From Holdemania sp. Marseille-P2844 (GTDB lineage Bacteria; Bacillota_I; Bacilli_A; Erysipelotrichales; Erysipelotrichaceae): 64,000 nt of DNA. The stretch spans positions 358,161-422,160 of the forward strand of contig NZ_LT635451.1 of assembly GCF_900120005.1 (NCBI RefSeq), read 5' to 3'. Under the pieces are notes generated by a model. The model searched no databases and was not told where the DNA came from. It saw nothing but the letters and a program-made list of their open reading frames with translations. Position numbers and translations under genes: made by a program. Below, piece after piece: positions 41,177-49,938 of the stretch. Within the stretch, counting starts at the first letter, position 1, and each line of letters begins with the position of its first letter.

Positions 41177-43020
41177 GTCAGATTCGTTTTGAAGAACAAC
41201 AATACAATACGGAATCGCTGGATGCCGGCCTGTGGAAGCGGATCTTCGTACTGATGAGACCGCTGCGCAAGGAGCTGGTGCGGCTGCTGATCCTGATGGT
41301 CGCTGTCGCCGGCTGCGACGTCCTGTTTCCGATCCTTAACAAAATCGCGATCGACACGTTTGCCGCAGGCGGTCAGCCGGACAGCTCGCTGTGGATGTTT
41401 TCCGGAGTTTACATGGCGGGTGTGCTGTTTCAGGCGTTCAGTGTCTATCTGTTTTTCATGCAGGCGGGCAAAATTGAAATGGCGTTCTCCTACGATGTGC
41501 GCCAGAAAGCGTTCGCCAAGCTGCAGACGCTCTCGTTTTCCTACTTTGACCGGACGCCGATCGGCTGGCTGATGGCGCGGATGAACAGCGATATTGCCCG
41601 GCTGGCGGAAATTCTGTCGTGGAGTCTGATGGATCTGATCTGGGGCTTAGCGGTGATGCTGGGAGTCAGCATCGTCATGCTGATCGTCAACTGGAAGCTG
41701 GCATTGCTGGTGCTGATGGTCGTGCCGGTGCTGGCCTGGCTGAGCGTGTGGTTTCAGGTTCGGATTCTCAAGAATTACCGCAGCGTGCGGCGGATTAACT
41801 CGCGGATTACCAGTGCGTTCAACGAAGGCATCACCGGCGCCAAGACGACGAAGACGCTGGTCATCGAAGATGATAACTTAAAAGAATTCAATGAAGAAAC
41901 GCTTGAGATGAAGGCGGCCAGCGTGCGCGCGGCGACGTTGTCCGCGCTGTTTATGCCGGTGGTCATGGGTCTGGGTGCGATCTCGACCGCGGCGATCCTG
42001 TGGTCGGGCGGCCATCAGGTGCTGATGCAGACGCTGCAGTTCGGCACGCTGATGATGTTTACGCAGTACGCCACGCAGTTTTTTGAGCCGCTGAGGCAGA
42101 TTGCCCGGCTGATCGCCGAGCTGCAGCTGGCACAGGCCAGCGCGGAGCGGGTGCTGTCGCTATTGGACAGCGAACCGCAGATTGTCGATACCCCGGAAGT
42201 CATTGAAAAATATGGAACGGAGCTGGAGCCGAAGCCGCAGAACTATGAACCGTTAGCCGGCGACGTGGAGTTCCGGCATGTCGATTTTGAATATCTTGAG
42301 GGCGAACGTGTGCTGACCGATTTTAACCTGAAGGTGAAAGCCGGCCAGACCGTTGCGCTGGTCGGAGAAACCGGTTCCGGCAAGAGTACAGTCGTCAACC
42401 TGTTATGCCGGTTTTATCAGCCAGTGAACGGACAGGTGCTGATCGACGGGAAAGACGTGCGCGAACGCTCGCTGGGCTGGCTGCACTCCCATCTCGGCTA
42501 TGTGCTGCAGGCGCCGCATCTGTTCTCCGGCACGGTAAAGGAGAACATCCGCTATGGCCGGCTGGATGCCAGCGACGAACAAATTGAAGCGGCGGCAAAA
42601 ATGGTCGACGCGCACGAGTTCATTCTGCGTCTGGAAAACGGCTACAACACGGATGTGGGCGAGGGCGGCTCACGATTGTCAACGGGGCAGAAGCAGCTGA
42701 TTTCGTTTGCCCGCGCCGTGCTGGCGGATCCGCGGATCTTCGTGCTCGACGAGGCGACCGCTTCGATCGACACCGAAACGGAACAGGTGATTCAGTATGC
42801 CATCGAACACCTGATGAAAGGCCGGACAAGCTTCATCATCGCGCACCGGCTCTCGACGATCGTCAACGCCGATTTGATTCTGGTCATGAAAAAGGGTAAG
42901 ATAGTAGAACAGGGAACGCATAGCGAACTGATGCGGTTGAACGGCTATTATGCCCGGCTGTATACCGCGCAGTTCAACGAAGACCTGGAGAACCAGCTGC
43001 TTAACCGCGGCCGCAGTTAA
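41173..43020 (+). CDS. ABC exporter half-transporter, catalytic partner (LmrD/BmrD-like)
   Basis: A 615-residue exporter half with six membrane helices (about 35-340) and an ATPase domain with Walker A GETGSGKST, Q-loop GYVLQAPHLFS, a degenerate signature LSTGQKQLISFAR (Thr for the second position Gly), an intact Walker B with Glu (FVLDEATASID) and H-loop (IIAHRLSTI). These defects complement those of the preceding subunit, so one of the two ATP sites in the heterodimer would be fully active. An N-terminal extension of about 25 residues is typical of the D subunit. Confidence 0.93.
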   Translation: MSQIRFEEQQYNTESLDAGLWKRIFVLMRPLRKELVRLLILMVAVAGCDVLFPILNKIAIDTFAAGGQPDSSLWMFSGVYMAGVLFQAFSVYLFFMQAGKIEMAFSYDVRQKAFAKLQTLSFSYFDRTPIGWLMARMNSDIARLAEILSWSLMDLIWGLAVMLGVSIVMLIVNWKLALLVLMVVPVLAWLSVWFQVRILKNYRSVRRINSRITSAFNEGITGAKTTKTLVIEDDNLKEFNEETLEMKAASVRAATLSALFMPVVMGLGAISTAAILWSGGHQVLMQTLQFGTLMMFTQYATQFFEPLRQIARLIAELQLAQASAERVLSLLDSEPQIVDTPEVIEKYGTELEPKPQNYEPLAGDVEFRHVDFEYLEGERVLTDFNLKVKAGQTVALVGETGSGKSTVVNLLCRFYQPVNGQVLIDGKDVRERSLGWLHSHLGYVLQAPHLFSGTVKENIRYGRLDASDEQIEAAAKMVDAHEFILRLENGYNTDVGEGGSRLSTGQKQLISFARAVLADPRIFVLDEATASIDTETEQVIQYAIEHLMKGRTSFIIAHRLSTIVNADLILVMKKGKIVEQGTHSELMRLNGYYARLYTAQFNEDLENQLLNRGRS

Positions 43021-43038
43021 AGGAGAGGAAGTCAAACC

Positions 43039-43536
43039 ATGAAACTGGAAGTCGGAACGCGTTGTCCGTTCCATATTGAAGAAGGCGTGATGATCGATTT
43101 TGTCGAGGATCAGTGGCTGATCTTGATCAAAGACGCTGTGTGGCAGGATGAGGAAATCAAGGCCTTCCGCCGCAATCTTGGCCGGCTGGCATTTCTGCCA
43201 CTGGATACCGTCGTGTTCTTTACCGTCAATATCGACGACGTGCTGGAAACTTCGGATCTGCCGTTTGTGATTCAGGAAAGTGAAAGCACGGATGCCATTC
43301 TGGCTCAGGCAACAATGCCGGTGACGCTGGCGCTGATCTCAAGTCAGGACGAGGTGCTGGCGCTGCGGCAGCTGACGCTGGGCAATGCGGAAAGCTCGCA
43401 GGTGAAAGCGCAGCTGAAACGGATTCTGGAAGCGGGTTATGAAGCGGAAGTGTCAAACCATCAGATCGACAAGACGCAGGCTCGCTACCAGCCGTATGAG
43501 CTGGAAGAAAAGGCGCTGTTTACCGCGGCGTTCTAA
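43039..43536 (+). CDS. Unknown protein downstream of the ABC exporter
   Basis: A 165-residue soluble protein that I do not recognise. No signal or membrane segment. It is mixed alpha/beta, with hydrophobic strands WLILIKDAVW, LDTVVFFTVNIDDVLE, VTLALISSQ. It follows the exporter gene by 18 bases and is followed by a terminator, so it is the last gene of that transcript. The start has GGAGAGG. Function unknown; an accessory role for the exporter is only suggested by position. Confidence 0.75.
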   Translation: MKLEVGTRCPFHIEEGVMIDFVEDQWLILIKDAVWQDEEIKAFRRNLGRLAFLPLDTVVFFTVNIDDVLETSDLPFVIQESESTDAILAQATMPVTLALISSQDEVLALRQLTLGNAESSQVKAQLKRILEAGYEAEVSNHQIDKTQARYQPYELEEKALFTAAF

Positions 43537-43562
43537 ACTTGAAAAAAGGAAATGAAAGAAGC

Positions 43563-43602
43563 ATGGAAGCGATGAAAATTGACACCGCTTCCATTTTCAT
43601 TT
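43563..43602 (+). terminator. Terminator of the ABC exporter operon
   Basis: ATGGAAGCG pairs with CGCTTCCAT, followed by TTTCATTTCT. Confidence 0.8.
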
Positions 43603-43606
43603 CTGC

Positions 43607-43635
43607 TTGACAACTTCGCCCTTGCGACGTATTCT
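43607..43635 (+). promoter_or_regulatory. Promoter of the MATE exporter gene
   Basis: TTGACA (43607-43612), a 17-base spacer and TATTCT (43630-43635). Confidence 0.75.
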
Positions 43636-43666
43636 GAAAAAGTTCGCTTTCAGGGGGAGTATATTT

Positions 43667-45007
43667 ATGGAAGTTCAAACACATAAAATGTCGTTATTTC
43701 ATTATACGTGGCCGATCTTTATCGAGCTGCTTTTGCAGATGTTAGTCGGCAATGTCGACCAGATGATGATGAGCCAGGTGTCGCAGAACGCCGTCGCGGC
43801 GATCGGCAATGCCAATCAGATCGTCAATGTTCTGATCATTACGTTCAGCGTGATCTCGCTGGCGATGACGATTCTGGTCACCCAGTATTTCGGCAGCGGC
43901 AACCGCGAACGGGTTGGAGAAACCTATTCTCTGGCGCTGTTTGTCAATTTTGTTTTCGGGTTGGGAATCAGCGTCGCGCTGGTGTTCTTCAACCGTCCGA
44001 TCTTTGCCTGGATGCATGTGCCGGCGCAGATTCTGGACGACTGTGCAATCTATATTACAATCATCGGTCTGGGCATGGTACTGCAGGCGCTGTTTATGAC
44101 ATATGTCGCGATGTTTCGCACACAGGGTTGGATGAAGCAGACCATGGCGGTGTCGGCGGTGATGAACGTGCTCAACATCATTGGAAACTTTCTTTTGATT
44201 CAGGGCGTCGGACCGATCCCGCCGCTGGGCATCGCGGGCGTCGCGATCTCCAGCACGGTGAGCCGGCTGATCGGCCTGGGCTTGCTGATCGTCCTGTTTA
44301 ATCTGCGCACAACGATTGAGGTCCATCTGCGCAGCCTCAGCCCGTTTCCCTGGGGCCAGCTGAAAAAGCTGCTGGCGATCGGGATTCCTTCCGGCGGGGA
44401 AAGCGTATCCTACAATCTGTCGCAGATGGTGATCACCAAGATTGTCAACGGCTTCGGTACGGCGGTCATCAATACGCGCGTCTATGCGAACATGTTCGCC
44501 ATGGTCTCGTATATGTACGGCAGCGCGGTGTCGCAGGCGGCGCAGATCCTTGTCGGCGTCCTGATCGGCGGCCGAAAACTGGAAGACGCGCATAAGCAGG
44601 TCATGCACACGATCATATATTCCCTGATCATCGGCGTCGGCGTGTCAACGCTGCTCTATATCTTCTCAGATTCGCTGTTCGGGCTGTTTACTGACGATCT
44701 GGCCGTGCTGCGCTTAGGCAAACAGGTGATGTTGATCGAGATTTTCCTGGAAGCCGGCCGGGCGGTCAACATGACGCAGGTGCGGGCGCTGCAGGCGGCA
44801 GGGGACATTCAGTTTCCGATTCTGCTGGGCATCGCTTCACAATGGGGCGTCGCGGTCACGCTCTCGTTTGTCTTTGCGGTCGGCATGAATCTGGGCGTGG
44901 TCGGCGTCTGGCTGGCCATGATGATCGACGAAGTGCTGCGTGCGATCTTGTTTCTTCTGCGGTGGTACTCGGGCAAATGGAAAACCCGGAATCTGATTGA
45001 GAACTGA
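43667..45007 (+). CDS. MATE-family multidrug/cation exporter
   Basis: A 446-residue membrane protein with 12 helices in two homologous halves. Characteristic parts are WPIFIELLLQMLVGNVDQMMMSQVSQNAVAAIGNANQI at the start, MTILVTQYFGSGNRERV, the second-half start PSGGESVSYNLSQMVITKIV and AAQILVGVLIGGRKLEDA. It should export organic cations or drugs by Na+ or H+ antiport. The ATG at 43667 has GGGGGAG; the open frame upstream runs through the promoter. Confidence 0.93.
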   Translation: MEVQTHKMSLFHYTWPIFIELLLQMLVGNVDQMMMSQVSQNAVAAIGNANQIVNVLIITFSVISLAMTILVTQYFGSGNRERVGETYSLALFVNFVFGLGISVALVFFNRPIFAWMHVPAQILDDCAIYITIIGLGMVLQALFMTYVAMFRTQGWMKQTMAVSAVMNVLNIIGNFLLIQGVGPIPPLGIAGVAISSTVSRLIGLGLLIVLFNLRTTIEVHLRSLSPFPWGQLKKLLAIGIPSGGESVSYNLSQMVITKIVNGFGTAVINTRVYANMFAMVSYMYGSAVSQAAQILVGVLIGGRKLEDAHKQVMHTIIYSLIIGVGVSTLLYIFSDSLFGLFTDDLAVLRLGKQVMLIEIFLEAGRAVNMTQVRALQAAGDIQFPILLGIASQWGVAVTLSFVFAVGMNLGVVGVWLAMMIDEVLRAILFLLRWYSGKWKTRNLIEN

Positions 45008-45027
45008 CTGACACGTCAGTTTTTTTA
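45002..45027 (+). terminator. Terminator of the MATE gene
   Basis: AACTGAC-TGACAC-GTCAGTT followed by a T-run; it overlaps the stop codon. Confidence 0.85.
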
Positions 45028-45260
45028 TGAAAGTGATTCTCTTATCTGATCGGGTTCTATGGTAAAAAGTCCTATCGGGAACATCGTTGTTTTCAATCGC
45101 GCTTCATCCGACTGCCGCAAAAGAATCAGAAGCCAAAAAGCCGGCGTGGGATATGCCGGGATAAACTATATGGCGGATTGTCTTGGGGCATGAAAACCGG
45201 GATTTGATAAAGTTTGCCGATCTGATCTGGGAGGCGGTATTATTTTTTTCAGTTTTTGTA
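45028..45260. other. Intergenic stretch without recognised content
   Basis: No gene, RNA or mobile-element signal is recognised between the MATE terminator and the ytrA-type promoter. It has scattered stop codons in all frames on inspection of the + strand and a poly-T stretch near 45242. Confidence 0.5.
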
Positions 45261-45288
45261 TTGACAGAATGAATATAGCGTATATACT
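45261..45288 (+). promoter_or_regulatory. Promoter of the GntR-ABC operon
   Basis: TTGACA (45261-45266), a 16-base spacer and TATACT (45283-45288). Confidence 0.8.
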
Positions 45289-45301
45289 GTATATATACAG
45301 T
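45286..45301 (+). promoter_or_regulatory. Operator palindrome of the YtrA-type regulator
   Basis: ACTGTATATATACAGT, a perfect 16-base palindrome starting inside the -10 box. YtrA-subfamily GntR proteins bind this kind of AT-centred palindrome. Confidence 0.75.
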
Positions 45302-45317
45302 GAGAAAGGGTGACGGC

Positions 45318-45692
45318 ATGGAAATCTTTATCAGCAACACGAGCGACAAGCCGTTGTATGAACAAATTACCGCCCAGATCAAAAATCTGATTCTTAACGG
45401 CGCGTTAAAGGAAGGGGACGCCCTGCCTTCAATGCGAATCTTGGCCAAGGAGTTAAGAATCAGCGTGATTACAACCAAGCGAGCCTATGAAGAACTTGAA
45501 CGTGAAGGCTTCATCGTGACGCAAAGCGGTAAGGGCAGCTATGTGGCGGCGCGCAACGTGGAGCTGATTCGCGAGGAGAATTACCGCCGGATCGAGCAGC
45601 AGCTGCTCACTGCGGTGAACATGGCGCGTTTAAGCGAGATTTCCCTGGATGAAATGATTGAGATTCTGACCCTGCTGTATAAGGAGGAGTAA
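45318..45692 (+). CDS. GntR-family regulator, YtrA subfamily
   Basis: A 124-residue regulator. The winged helix includes KPLYEQITAQIKNLILNGALKEGDALPSMRILAKELRISVITTKRAYEELEREGFIVTQSGKGSYVA, followed by a short helical C-terminus of about 50 residues instead of a ligand domain, which marks the YtrA subfamily. Such regulators repress ABC transporter operons and respond to cell-envelope antibiotics in some species. It lies two bases before the ATPase gene. ATG 45318 has GGGTG. Confidence 0.92.
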   Translation: MEIFISNTSDKPLYEQITAQIKNLILNGALKEGDALPSMRILAKELRISVITTKRAYEELEREGFIVTQSGKGSYVAARNVELIREENYRRIEQQLLTAVNMARLSEISLDEMIEILTLLYKEE

Positions 45693-45694
45693 TC

Positions 45695-46552
45695 ATGGAC
45701 GCCATTTTATCAATAGAACATCTGCATAAACAATATTCCGGTTTTGAATTGAACAAGATCAGTCTGCGGCTCAACCCCGGCGAAGTCATGGGCTTCATCG
45801 GCGAGAACGGCGCGGGCAAGACGACGACGATCAAGTCGATTCTCGGCTTAATCCGCCACGATGGCGAGGTTCGTATTTTTGGCAAACCGTTCGAACAGTT
45901 AACCGAGCGGGAGCGCGGTCAGATCGGCGTCGTACTGGACGGCTGTCACTTCCATGATCCGCTGACGGTCAAACGCGTTGAACAGATTTTATCCAACATT
46001 TATCCTGAGTGGGAAAGAACGAAGTTTCTGCAGCTGTGCGAACGCTTCGGGCTGCCGCTGAATAAGAAGATCAAGACGTTCTCGACCGGCATGAAAATGA
46101 AGCTGTCGATCATCGCGGCGCTCTCGCACAACGCCCGCCTGCTGATCCTTGACGAGCCGACCAGCGGTCTGGATCCGATCGTCCGCGACGAGATGCTCGA
46201 TTTGTTTTATGACTTTATTCAGGATGAAACGCATTCGATTCTGTTTTCCAGCCACATCACGACGGATATTGAGAAGATCGCCGATACGGTGACGTTTATC
46301 CATCAGGGCCGGCTGCAGTTTTCGCTGCCGAAGGACGTCCTGCATGACGAATATGGGATTGTCAAGGGTTCGCGTTCAGAGATTGAAAAGATCGATTCCG
46401 ATTCGCTGCTGGCGATTGTGCCGCAGAGTTTGACCTGCCAGGGGTTGGTCCGCAACCGTGAGGAAGTCCGGCAGGCGTTCGGGAAGCTGAACGTCGAAGC
46501 AGCGTCGCTGGAAGAAATTATGCTTTGTATGGTGAAAGGAGAAGTTCGATAA
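45695..46552 (+). CDS. ABC transporter ATP-binding protein (YtrB-like)
   Basis: A 285-residue ATPase: Walker A GENGAGKTT, signature FSTGMKMKLSII, Walker B LLILDEPTSGLD and H-loop LFSSHITTDIEK, plus a C-terminal extension of about 75 residues. It is encoded between the YtrA-type regulator and a small permease. Its stop and the next ATG share one base (TAATG). Confidence 0.93.
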   Translation: MDAILSIEHLHKQYSGFELNKISLRLNPGEVMGFIGENGAGKTTTIKSILGLIRHDGEVRIFGKPFEQLTERERGQIGVVLDGCHFHDPLTVKRVEQILSNIYPEWERTKFLQLCERFGLPLNKKIKTFSTGMKMKLSIIAALSHNARLLILDEPTSGLDPIVRDEMLDLFYDFIQDETHSILFSSHITTDIEKIADTVTFIHQGRLQFSLPKDVLHDEYGIVKGSRSEIEKIDSDSLLAIVPQSLTCQGLVRNREEVRQAFGKLNVEAASLEEIMLCMVKGEVR

Positions 46553-47184
46553 TGAAAGGCTTATTGTTAAAGGATGTCTTTGTCGTCTCTGAATTTGTCC
46601 GTGTGCTCTCGCTGATGGCGATTGTCTTCATCGCTTCGATGATGGCGATCGACGGTTTTTCTGTCATCGGCGCGATGATTTCGCTGCTCGTCGTGTCGCT
46701 GGTCATCTCCTCGTTCAGCTACGATGATCTGGCGCATTGGGACAGCTTTGCCGCGACGCTGCCGATCAGCCACAAAAAGCTGGTCGCTTCCAAATATCTG
46801 TTTCTGCTTCTGCTGGGCGTGCTGGCGATTGGGGTTAACGGGTTGTTGTCCTTGTTTTTAGTTGCGATGCAGCCGGAAGTCAGTTTTGCCGAACAATTTG
46901 TCACCGGAATTCTGATTTCAATGACGGCGTGTGTGATCGACTTCGTCTTAATCCCGATGATTTATAAATTCGGCGCGGAAAAAAGCCGAATGATGATGAT
47001 GATGGTGATCGTCGTGATCTTCGGAGTCTGCTACGGCGGGGCAGCGTTGCTGGAAATGGTGAATCTCAGTACAGACTGGATCACACTGCCGGTGATGATC
47101 GGCGGAGTTGCCGCGGCGTTTCTTGGCAGCCTGTTGATTTCCTGGACCTGCTCTGTTAAAATCGTAGAAAAGAAAGAATATTAA
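46552..47184 (+). CDS. ABC-2-type permease subunit
   Basis: A 210-residue membrane protein with six helices, of the small ABC-2 permease type found with YtrA-type regulators. It has the hallmark segment SFSYDDLAHWDSFAATLPISHKKLVASKYLF after the second helix. It ends with a short basic tail. It should form a homodimeric membrane unit with two copies of the preceding ATPase. Substrate unknown; an envelope-stress role is an inference from the regulator type. Confidence 0.88.
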   Translation: MKGLLLKDVFVVSEFVRVLSLMAIVFIASMMAIDGFSVIGAMISLLVVSLVISSFSYDDLAHWDSFAATLPISHKKLVASKYLFLLLLGVLAIGVNGLLSLFLVAMQPEVSFAEQFVTGILISMTACVIDFVLIPMIYKFGAEKSRMMMMMVIVVIFGVCYGGAALLEMVNLSTDWITLPVMIGGVAAAFLGSLLISWTCSVKIVEKKEY

Positions 47185-47208
47185 GAACTTTGGCAGGAGG
47201 CGGTCAGA

Positions 47209-48018
47209 ATGCAAAAAATTGATGGGCACGTGCATTTGGAACACGGACCTTTGAGTGTGGCGTATGTTGAACAATTTGTCGCGGCCGCGCAGAAAGCCGG
47301 GCTGGATTGTCTGCAAATCTTGGATCACACCCATCGCTTCCGCGAATTCCGTCCGGCCTATCAAAGCGTAATCGACGCTGATCCGCTGCAGGCGCAATGG
47401 CTGAGCGGAAAAGGAAAATTCAAAGATTCTTTAACAGAATATCTGGAGTTGGTCCGGCAGATGAAGCAGCACGTCTGGCCGCTGGAGGTTCGGTTTGGTC
47501 TGGAGGTCTGCTACACGCCGGAAAGCGAGTTGTTCTTACGGGAGATCTGCCGGGGATTGCCGCTGGATTTTCTGGTGGGCAGCGTTCATTCGATTGACGG
47601 TTTGTTGTACGATATGCCGTTTTCCCAGCCGCTGCTGTGGCAGAAATATGCGCATCAGGTGATCGTTGACCGCTATCTGGATTGTGTGCTGCAGTCTGTG
47701 CAAAGCGGATTATTCGATCAGATCGGCCATCCGGATACCGTGAAAATGGCGGCCTGGGATGTGACGATGGATCCGGCGCGAATCCGTGAGATCGCTGAGG
47801 AAGCGCAGCTGCGGGGGATCGTGCTGGAATGCAATACCGGCTGTCATTGGCGCTACGCGCATTCAGATCTTGGCTTGTCCGATACCTGGCTGGAAATTCT
47901 GGCCGAGGCAGGCAACCGTGTCATAACGGCCAGCGACGCCCATGATCCGGAAGATGTTAACCGTGATCTGGAACAGGCACGGGCCCGGCTGGTTCAGTTT
48001 GGCGTGCGCTGCGCTTAG
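47209..48018 (+). CDS. PHP-domain histidinol-phosphatase-like hydrolase
   Basis: A 269-residue metal-dependent phosphoesterase. Metal ligands are visible in GHVHLEHG (HxH), ILDHTHRF, FGLEVCYTPE, GSVHSIDG, QIGHPDTV and the late SDAHDPEDV, the PHP order. Closest in style to HisJ/HisK-type histidinol-phosphatases, but no his genes adjoin it, so the substrate may differ. GGCAGGAGG precedes the ATG. It follows the ABC permease gene by 24 bases and may be cotranscribed. A strong bidirectional terminator follows. Confidence 0.88.
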   Translation: MQKIDGHVHLEHGPLSVAYVEQFVAAAQKAGLDCLQILDHTHRFREFRPAYQSVIDADPLQAQWLSGKGKFKDSLTEYLELVRQMKQHVWPLEVRFGLEVCYTPESELFLREICRGLPLDFLVGSVHSIDGLLYDMPFSQPLLWQKYAHQVIVDRYLDCVLQSVQSGLFDQIGHPDTVKMAAWDVTMDPARIREIAEEAQLRGIVLECNTGCHWRYAHSDLGLSDTWLEILAEAGNRVITASDAHDPEDVNRDLEQARARLVQFGVRCA

Positions 48019-48053
48019 GCTGGCTTCCATCCTGTTTTGACATGAAGTGAAAT

Positions 48054-48083
48054 CAAGAAAACCGCTGACCAGCGGTTTTCTTG
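48054..48083. terminator. Bidirectional terminator
   Basis: CAAGAAAACCGCTG and CAGCGGTTTTCTTG are exact reverse complements separated by two bases, with T-rich arms on both strands. Confidence 0.8.
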
Positions 48084-48166
48084 CATTGCGGATTTTCTGG
48101 ATTCTGCGGCTTCCTCCGGCTGATCTGTGTAATTGAGAACCAGACTAAGAAGCAGGAGGTTTTTAA

Positions 48167-48451
48167 ATGAATCCGAAAATTTATGAGTTTGACGCTGTCA
48201 TCCGGAAGGTTGAAGGGCTGGATGGGGCGTATATTGAATTTCCCTGGGATGTGCGGACTGAATTCGGCCGCGGCCGGGCCGCGGTTTCAGCCGAGTTTGA
48301 CGGTGTCCCGTACTCGGGCAGTCTGGTGCGGATGGGCACGCCCGGACACATTCTCGGCGTGCGCAAGGACATCCGCGCTCAGATCGGCAAACAACCCGGT
48401 GATTGGGTGCATGTGCGGCTGTGGGAGCGGACAGTTGAAAAAAAGCGCTGA
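48167..48451 (+). CDS. DUF1905-domain protein
   Basis: A 94-residue small soluble protein with the DUF1905 pattern: [26 protein letters not shown], then [21 protein letters not shown] and [24 protein letters not shown] beta-barrel fold is expected; the function of the family is not known. AGCAGGAGG precedes the ATG. It is transcribed separately from lspA. Confidence 0.92.
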   Translation: MNPKIYEFDAVIRKVEGLDGAYIEFPWDVRTEFGRGRAAVSAEFDGVPYSGSLVRMGTPGHILGVRKDIRAQIGKQPGDWVHVRLWERTVEKKR

Positions 48452-48493
48452 ATCCATTTAAAAAAACACAACAAAGGCACGCAAGTGTAGGCT

Positions 48494-48522
48494 TTGAAAA
48501 ACATATCGGCGTATGGTACAAT
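48494..48522 (+). promoter_or_regulatory. Promoter of the lspA operon
   Basis: TTGAAA (48494-48499), a 17-base spacer and TACAAT (48517-48522). Confidence 0.75.
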
Positions 48523-48550
48523 ACTAGCGTTATAGAAAATGGTGGAAGTT

Positions 48551-49015
48551 ATGAAAGTAAAAGAAATTGTCTTGCTGGCAGGGGTGCTGGCGCTGGATAT
48601 GCTGACGAAGTTCTGGGTGCAGTCGACGATGACGCTCGGCCAGAGCATTCCGGTCATCCGCGGTTTTTTCAATATTACCTACGCGCAGAATACCGGTGCG
48701 GCCTGGAGTCTGCTCGAAGGGAAGATGATGTTTTTCTACATCATCACTGCCGTTGCTGTCGTTGGCTTCTCCTGGTATTTATGGAAGACGGACAAGAAAG
48801 AGACATGGACGCGGATGGCAACGGTGCTGGTGATCGGCGGCGCGCTGGGCAATCTGATCGACCGCGTGGCGTTTCACTATGTTCGGGATTTCCTTGATTT
48901 TATTATCTTCGGATATGATTTTCCGATTTTTAATGTGGCGGACATGGCGCTGTGCGTCGGCGTCGGATTGCTGATTCTGATCACGCTGATCCAGCCGGAA
49001 GGAGAGAAACACTAA
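48551..49015 (+). CDS. lspA: Lipoprotein signal peptidase
   Basis: A 154-residue membrane aspartyl protease that cuts signal peptides from prolipoproteins after lipid attachment. Four helices and the catalytic Asp pair are present in [22 protein letters not shown] and [12 protein letters not shown]. Upstream text [20 protein letters not shown] matches the conserved NxGAAF-type box. ATG 48551 follows GGTGGAAG; an ATG at 48539 has no ribosome site. Its stop shares one base with the rluD start (TAATG). Confidence 0.95.
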   Translation: MKVKEIVLLAGVLALDMLTKFWVQSTMTLGQSIPVIRGFFNITYAQNTGAAWSLLEGKMMFFYIITAVAVVGFSWYLWKTDKKETWTRMATVLVIGGALGNLIDRVAFHYVRDFLDFIIFGYDFPIFNVADMALCVGVGLLILITLIQPEGEKH

Positions 49016-49938
49016 TGGAAACACGCATTTTGATCGTTGAGGAACAAGACCAGGGCGTGCGCCTGGATAAATACTTGAGCACAGCGATGGACGATTGTTC
49101 GCGCAGCCGCGCTCAGCAGCTGATCGACCAGGAAGCTGTGCGGATCGACGACCTGCCAGTCAAAAACAGCTATAAAGTGAAAGCCGGGGATGAGATCGAG
49201 GTCACGCTGCCGGATGAGGAAGCGCTGGAAGCGCAGCCGCAGGAAATGGCGCTGGACGTCGTGTATGAGGATCACGAAGTGATCGTCATCAACAAGCCAA
49301 AGGGCTTAGTCGTCCATCCGGGACCAGGCAATCCGGATCATACGCTGGTCAACGGTCTGCTTTGGCACTGCCATGATCTTTCGGGGATCAACGGCGTGCT
49401 GCGGCCGGGGATTGTGCATCGGATCGACAAGGATACCAGCGGGCTGATCGTCGCCTGCAAGAATGACAATGCGCATCAGTCGCTGGCGCAGCAGCTGGCG
49501 GAAAAGACCGCCGGCCGGCAATATTATGCGCTGGTGCACGGCGTGATCAATCACGAATACGGAACGATCGACGCGCCGATCGGACGGGATGAAAAGGATC
49601 GTCAGAAAATGGCGGTCACGGAGAAAAACTCCCGGCCGGCCATTACGCATTTCAAGGTTGTGGAGCGGTTTGACAATTACACGTTGGTCAGCTGCCGTCT
49701 GGAAACCGGGCGCACGCATCAGATTCGCGTGCACATGAAGTATATTGGCTTTCCGATCGTCGGCGATCCGAAGTATTCGCTGCGCAAGACGCTGCCGACG
49801 CAGGGCCAGATGCTCCATGCTTACCAGCTGTCGTTTACCCATCCTTCCACCGGCGAGCGGATGACGTTTGAAGCGCCGCTGCCGCCGGAATTTGAAGCGC
49901 TGTTAACACAGCTGCGCCAGGAGAGGAGCGGGCTATGA
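49015..49938 (+). CDS. rluD: RluD-family 23S rRNA pseudouridine synthase
   Basis: A 307-residue enzyme with an N-terminal S4 RNA-binding domain (VRLDKYLSTAMDDCSRSRAQQLIDQEAVRID) and a pseudouridine synthase domain with catalytic Asp in HRIDKDTSGLIVACKND, plus ETGRTHQIRVHMKYIGFPIVGDPKY. It converts uridines in helix 69 of 23S rRNA, or a related site, to pseudouridine. It is part of the common lspA-rluD pair. It overlaps the rhomboid gene by four bases. Confidence 0.95.
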   Translation: METRILIVEEQDQGVRLDKYLSTAMDDCSRSRAQQLIDQEAVRIDDLPVKNSYKVKAGDEIEVTLPDEEALEAQPQEMALDVVYEDHEVIVINKPKGLVVHPGPGNPDHTLVNGLLWHCHDLSGINGVLRPGIVHRIDKDTSGLIVACKNDNAHQSLAQQLAEKTAGRQYYALVHGVINHEYGTIDAPIGRDEKDRQKMAVTEKNSRPAITHFKVVERFDNYTLVSCRLETGRTHQIRVHMKYIGFPIVGDPKYSLRKTLPTQGQMLHAYQLSFTHPSTGERMTFEAPLPPEFEALLTQLRQERSGL

